A DNA stretch of 64,000 nt from Campylorhamphus procurvoides. Lineage: Eukaryota > Chordata > Aves > Passeriformes > Dendrocolaptidae. How positions within the stretch are numbered: the stretch's first letter is position 1; each line of letters opens with the position of its first letter. This document shows, piece by piece, positions 62,101-64,000 of the stretch. A model generated the notes under the pieces. It was not told where the DNA came from, made no database searches, and was given only the letters and a program-made list of their open reading frames with translations. Both the position numbers and the translations under genes were made by a program. The stretch lies in the NCBI GenBank assembly GCA_013396655.1, contig WBMV01003267.1, positions 1,426,001 through 1,490,000 of the forward strand, read 5' to 3'.

Positions 62101-63680
62101 TGAACACAGTCAGACTTTCTGGAATTGAAAGATTTTTGAATGATCTGTCTGAAAAGCAAAGGGCTTTCCTGGGAAAATGAACACAACCTATCCCTAACAC
62201 AAAATCCATTGTCTTTCTTTCCTAGGAACTGTGAAGGTGTGGGACCCGAGGCAGAAGGACACTCCTGTGGCTAATATGGAACCTGTACAGGGGGAGAGCA
62301 AAAGAGACTGCTGGACAGTGGCATTTGGTAATGGATCAGATGATGACTGTTCCTCCCTCTAAAATAACTGAGCTTTGGTGGTTATCAGTGTATTTCAGGA
62401 CGTTATGGAATAGTTTATTTTGGATAGATGCAAAAGTAGCAGGTTTTGCTTTTCAGCATTGCCAAATATCTGTGGGGTTTATGTTTTGGTTTTGTTTGTT
62501 TTTTTTTTTTTTCAAAATAAGCCAGTTCTGTGATAGTTTGGTTTTGGACTCATTCTGTAATCACCTTTGTTCATCATCTGTAGTTGGATTTGATCATCTT
62601 GAAGGTCTTTTCCAATCTAAATGATTCCCTGATTCTGTGGTTGCACAGATAAGCTGTGCAAGCTGTATTTTTATGCCTAGGAATATCAAAACACTATATT
62701 CAGCTGTGTGGTGCTGAGGAGTGTAAATGGATTGTTACCATCACTGTTGTAGTGTAGTTCCAACTACCAAGCATTAAGGCATTAGTTTAAGAGAAGATCC
62801 TGGAAGCTTAAGAGCTAATTAAAGAAAACAGCAGTGCTTGATGTGAGCTCTGAGTTTCTTGTGGGTAGAACAAGCTCTGTTGTGTCCTGCAGAAGATTTT
62901 TCTGTACCCTTCAGGTTTGAAAACCATCCAGTTCATTAAATCTTAATATCCCAATTGTAAGGTTGTTTTTTTTGTTGTTGTTGCATAAATGTAAGTTGAA
63001 ATTACAGGCTTAGGACTTCTGAAATTCACAGGCTAAAGAGGGTTTGTGTTTTCTGATGAATTCCTTCTCTGTGCCCAGGCAATGCTTACAACCAAGAGGA
63101 ACGTGTCGTATGTGCTGGATATGACAATGGGGACATTAAATTGTTTGACTTAAAAACCATGTCACTACGATGGGAGACCAACATTAAGAATGGGGTAAGG
63201 AAACCATAGAAGTATTTTTCATTCCAGCTGTTATGCAGGATGCACAAATTAAAAGGACTCTGTCTGTGTAAAACTTATCCAGAAGATATTTCTGCTGAGA
63301 TTGTACCAAGGAATAATTTTCTTTAAGCTCAAAAAAATGTAGTCCTCAAATTCTTGATCAGGACATGATGGGATATTTTTCAGTAGATTAATGTTTTCAG
63401 ATGAACTTGTTATTTCCAAATTGGTGGTGATTTCGTCATTGTAGGAATAATGAATGATTAATATATATTTACAAATCAAAAAACACCTGCTGTTTTTCAG
63501 CAGTGGCTAAATTTCAAGACTGAATGTATCTTTTTATATATCCAGGTTTGCAGTGTGGAGTTTGACAGAAAAGATATAAATATGAACAAGCTGGTGGCCA
63601 CGTCGCTTGAGGGAAAATTCCATGTTTTTGATATGAGAACTCAGCATCCAACCAAAGGTTTTGCTTCTGTTTCAGAGAAG
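59151..63680 (+). CDS. DNAAF10: WDR92/DNAAF10, WD40 dynein-assembly factor (partial, six exons, runs off the right edge)
   Basis: WDR92 (Monad, DNAAF10) is a WD40 propeller that associates with R2TP/prefoldin-like complexes and is needed for cytoplasmic preassembly of axonemal dynein arms. Visible coding exons: 59,151-59,342, 60,543-60,643, 61,651-61,781, 62,226-62,327, 63,079-63,194 and 63,546-63,680. All introns are GT-AG and the frame holds throughout, giving 259 codons of about 357. Exon 1 reads [20 protein letters not shown] then FDCKWVP, parallel to the human start. WD blades are visible as [48 protein letters not shown] and [15 protein letters not shown]. The last exon ends at FASVSEK before the donor GTATGG; the C-terminal blades lie beyond 64,000. 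The start is chosen from family similarity and from being the first ATG after the promoter. Confidence 0.97.
59360..59384. repeat. (GGGCT)5 short tandem repeat
   Basis: Five consecutive pentamers, the last ending in G instead of T, 17 bases after the WDR92 exon 1 donor. The G-runs may act as intronic splicing enhancers, as GGG triplets near donors commonly do. Confidence 0.85.
59930..60150 (+). mobile_element. CR1 LINE fragment in WDR92 intron 1, plus orientation
   Basis: It carries the CR1 block 'GTCCAGGTTGGACATCAGGG', GAAATTTCTTCACAAGGAGG, 'GGGATGGGCTGCCCAGCATG', GTGGAGTC, then 'GGACGTGGCACTCAGTGCCA' and 'GGGGATCCTGGAGGTCTTTT'. It is diverged and 5'-truncated. Open frames at 59,945 and 59,989 run through it and are not genes. 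Confidence 0.88.
60644..63545 (+). other. DNAAF10: WDR92 introns 2-5
   Basis: Introns of 1007 (60,644-61,650), 444 (61,782-62,225), 751 (62,328-63,078) and 351 bp (63,195-63,545) separate exons 2 to 6; the intervening exons lie within this span. Apart from a short CR1 end near 62,580 and poly-T tracts I see nothing else in them. Confidence 0.85.
62580..62640 (+). mobile_element. Short CR1 3' end in WDR92 intron 4
   Basis: 'TAGTTGGATTTGATCATCTT', GAAGGTCTTTTCCAATCTAA and ATGATTCCCTGATTCTGTGG match the terminal 60 bases of CR1, including the ATTCTGTG tail. It is a very truncated copy. Confidence 0.88.
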
Positions 63681-64000
63681 GTATGGAGAGAGAGAATTTC
63701 TTAACAAGAGACAAATTTTCTGAATATATCCTGTCAAAGTACTTCAGGTGTAGTACAAATAGGTAATAGATGCCGAGGTCACTTTATAAAACAGTGTTTT
63801 TATGTTTTTTTAGTTAGTGAACAAAATCTGATGATAATTAGAGAAAAGGCAGTTTTGTGGTGTGCTTCAAGACTGCCTTTTTTTTTTAAGAAAAAGGTGA
63901 GTTTCAACATAATATCTTTAATATCTTCCATACTATCACTCAAGACAGATAAGGTGTTGGAAGTACTTTGATTCTGAATTGAAGAATTTTTTTACTGCAC
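63681..64000 (+). other. DNAAF10: Start of WDR92 intron 6, cut by the window edge
   Basis: It begins with the donor GTATGG after the last visible exon. No acceptor or further exon appears before the window ends. Confidence 0.8.

Overview
The window looks like avian nuclear DNA. Three vertebrate genes with short GT-AG exons can be read base by base, and the interspersed repeats are almost all 5'-truncated CR1 (chicken repeat 1) LINEs, the dominant avian family. GC-rich CpG islands interrupt an AT-rich background. Gene order and orientation match the vertebrate block PPP3R1 - PNO1 - WDR92/DNAAF10 (human 2p14, from memory). I cannot name the species.

Layout. Positions 1 to about 13,000 hold no gene I can support: AT-rich intergenic DNA with a few CR1 3' ends. 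About 13,030-13,760 is a CpG island broken by a 267-base run of N (13,289-13,555). It is probably the PPP3R1 promoter, with exon 1 (only the initiator ATG) hidden in the gap. About 24 kb of intron 1 follows, with CR1 copies at 16.5 kb and 28.8-30.7 kb; the latter contains an exact 592-bp tandem duplication joined at a single N. PPP3R1 exons 2-6 lie at 38,002-50,409 on the plus strand and give residues 2-170 of calcineurin B. A long AU-rich 3' UTR runs to about 52.5 kb.

PNO1 is on the minus strand (59,072 to 54,139), with seven exons summing to exactly 253 codons (252 residues). It converges on PPP3R1. WDR92/DNAAF10 starts on the plus strand at 59,151, leaving only 78 bp between the two divergent start codons, so they share a TATA-less GC-rich promoter. 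Six WDR92 exons (259 codons) are present and the gene runs off the right edge. PNO1 intron 1 is almost entirely a 30-bp-period minisatellite of about ten units.

Functions. PPP3R1 is the Ca2+-binding regulatory subunit of calcineurin. PNO1 is a KH-domain assembly factor of the 40S ribosomal subunit. WDR92/DNAAF10 is a WD40 protein that works with R2TP in dynein-arm preassembly. They are neighbours, not an operon-like pathway; only PNO1 and WDR92 share a regulatory element. I found no RNA gene, CRISPR array or clearly new biological system. The points most worth a second look are the assembly-type duplication, the hidden exon 1, the minisatellite intron, the compact bidirectional promoter and an unexplained antisense ORF at 41.7 kb.
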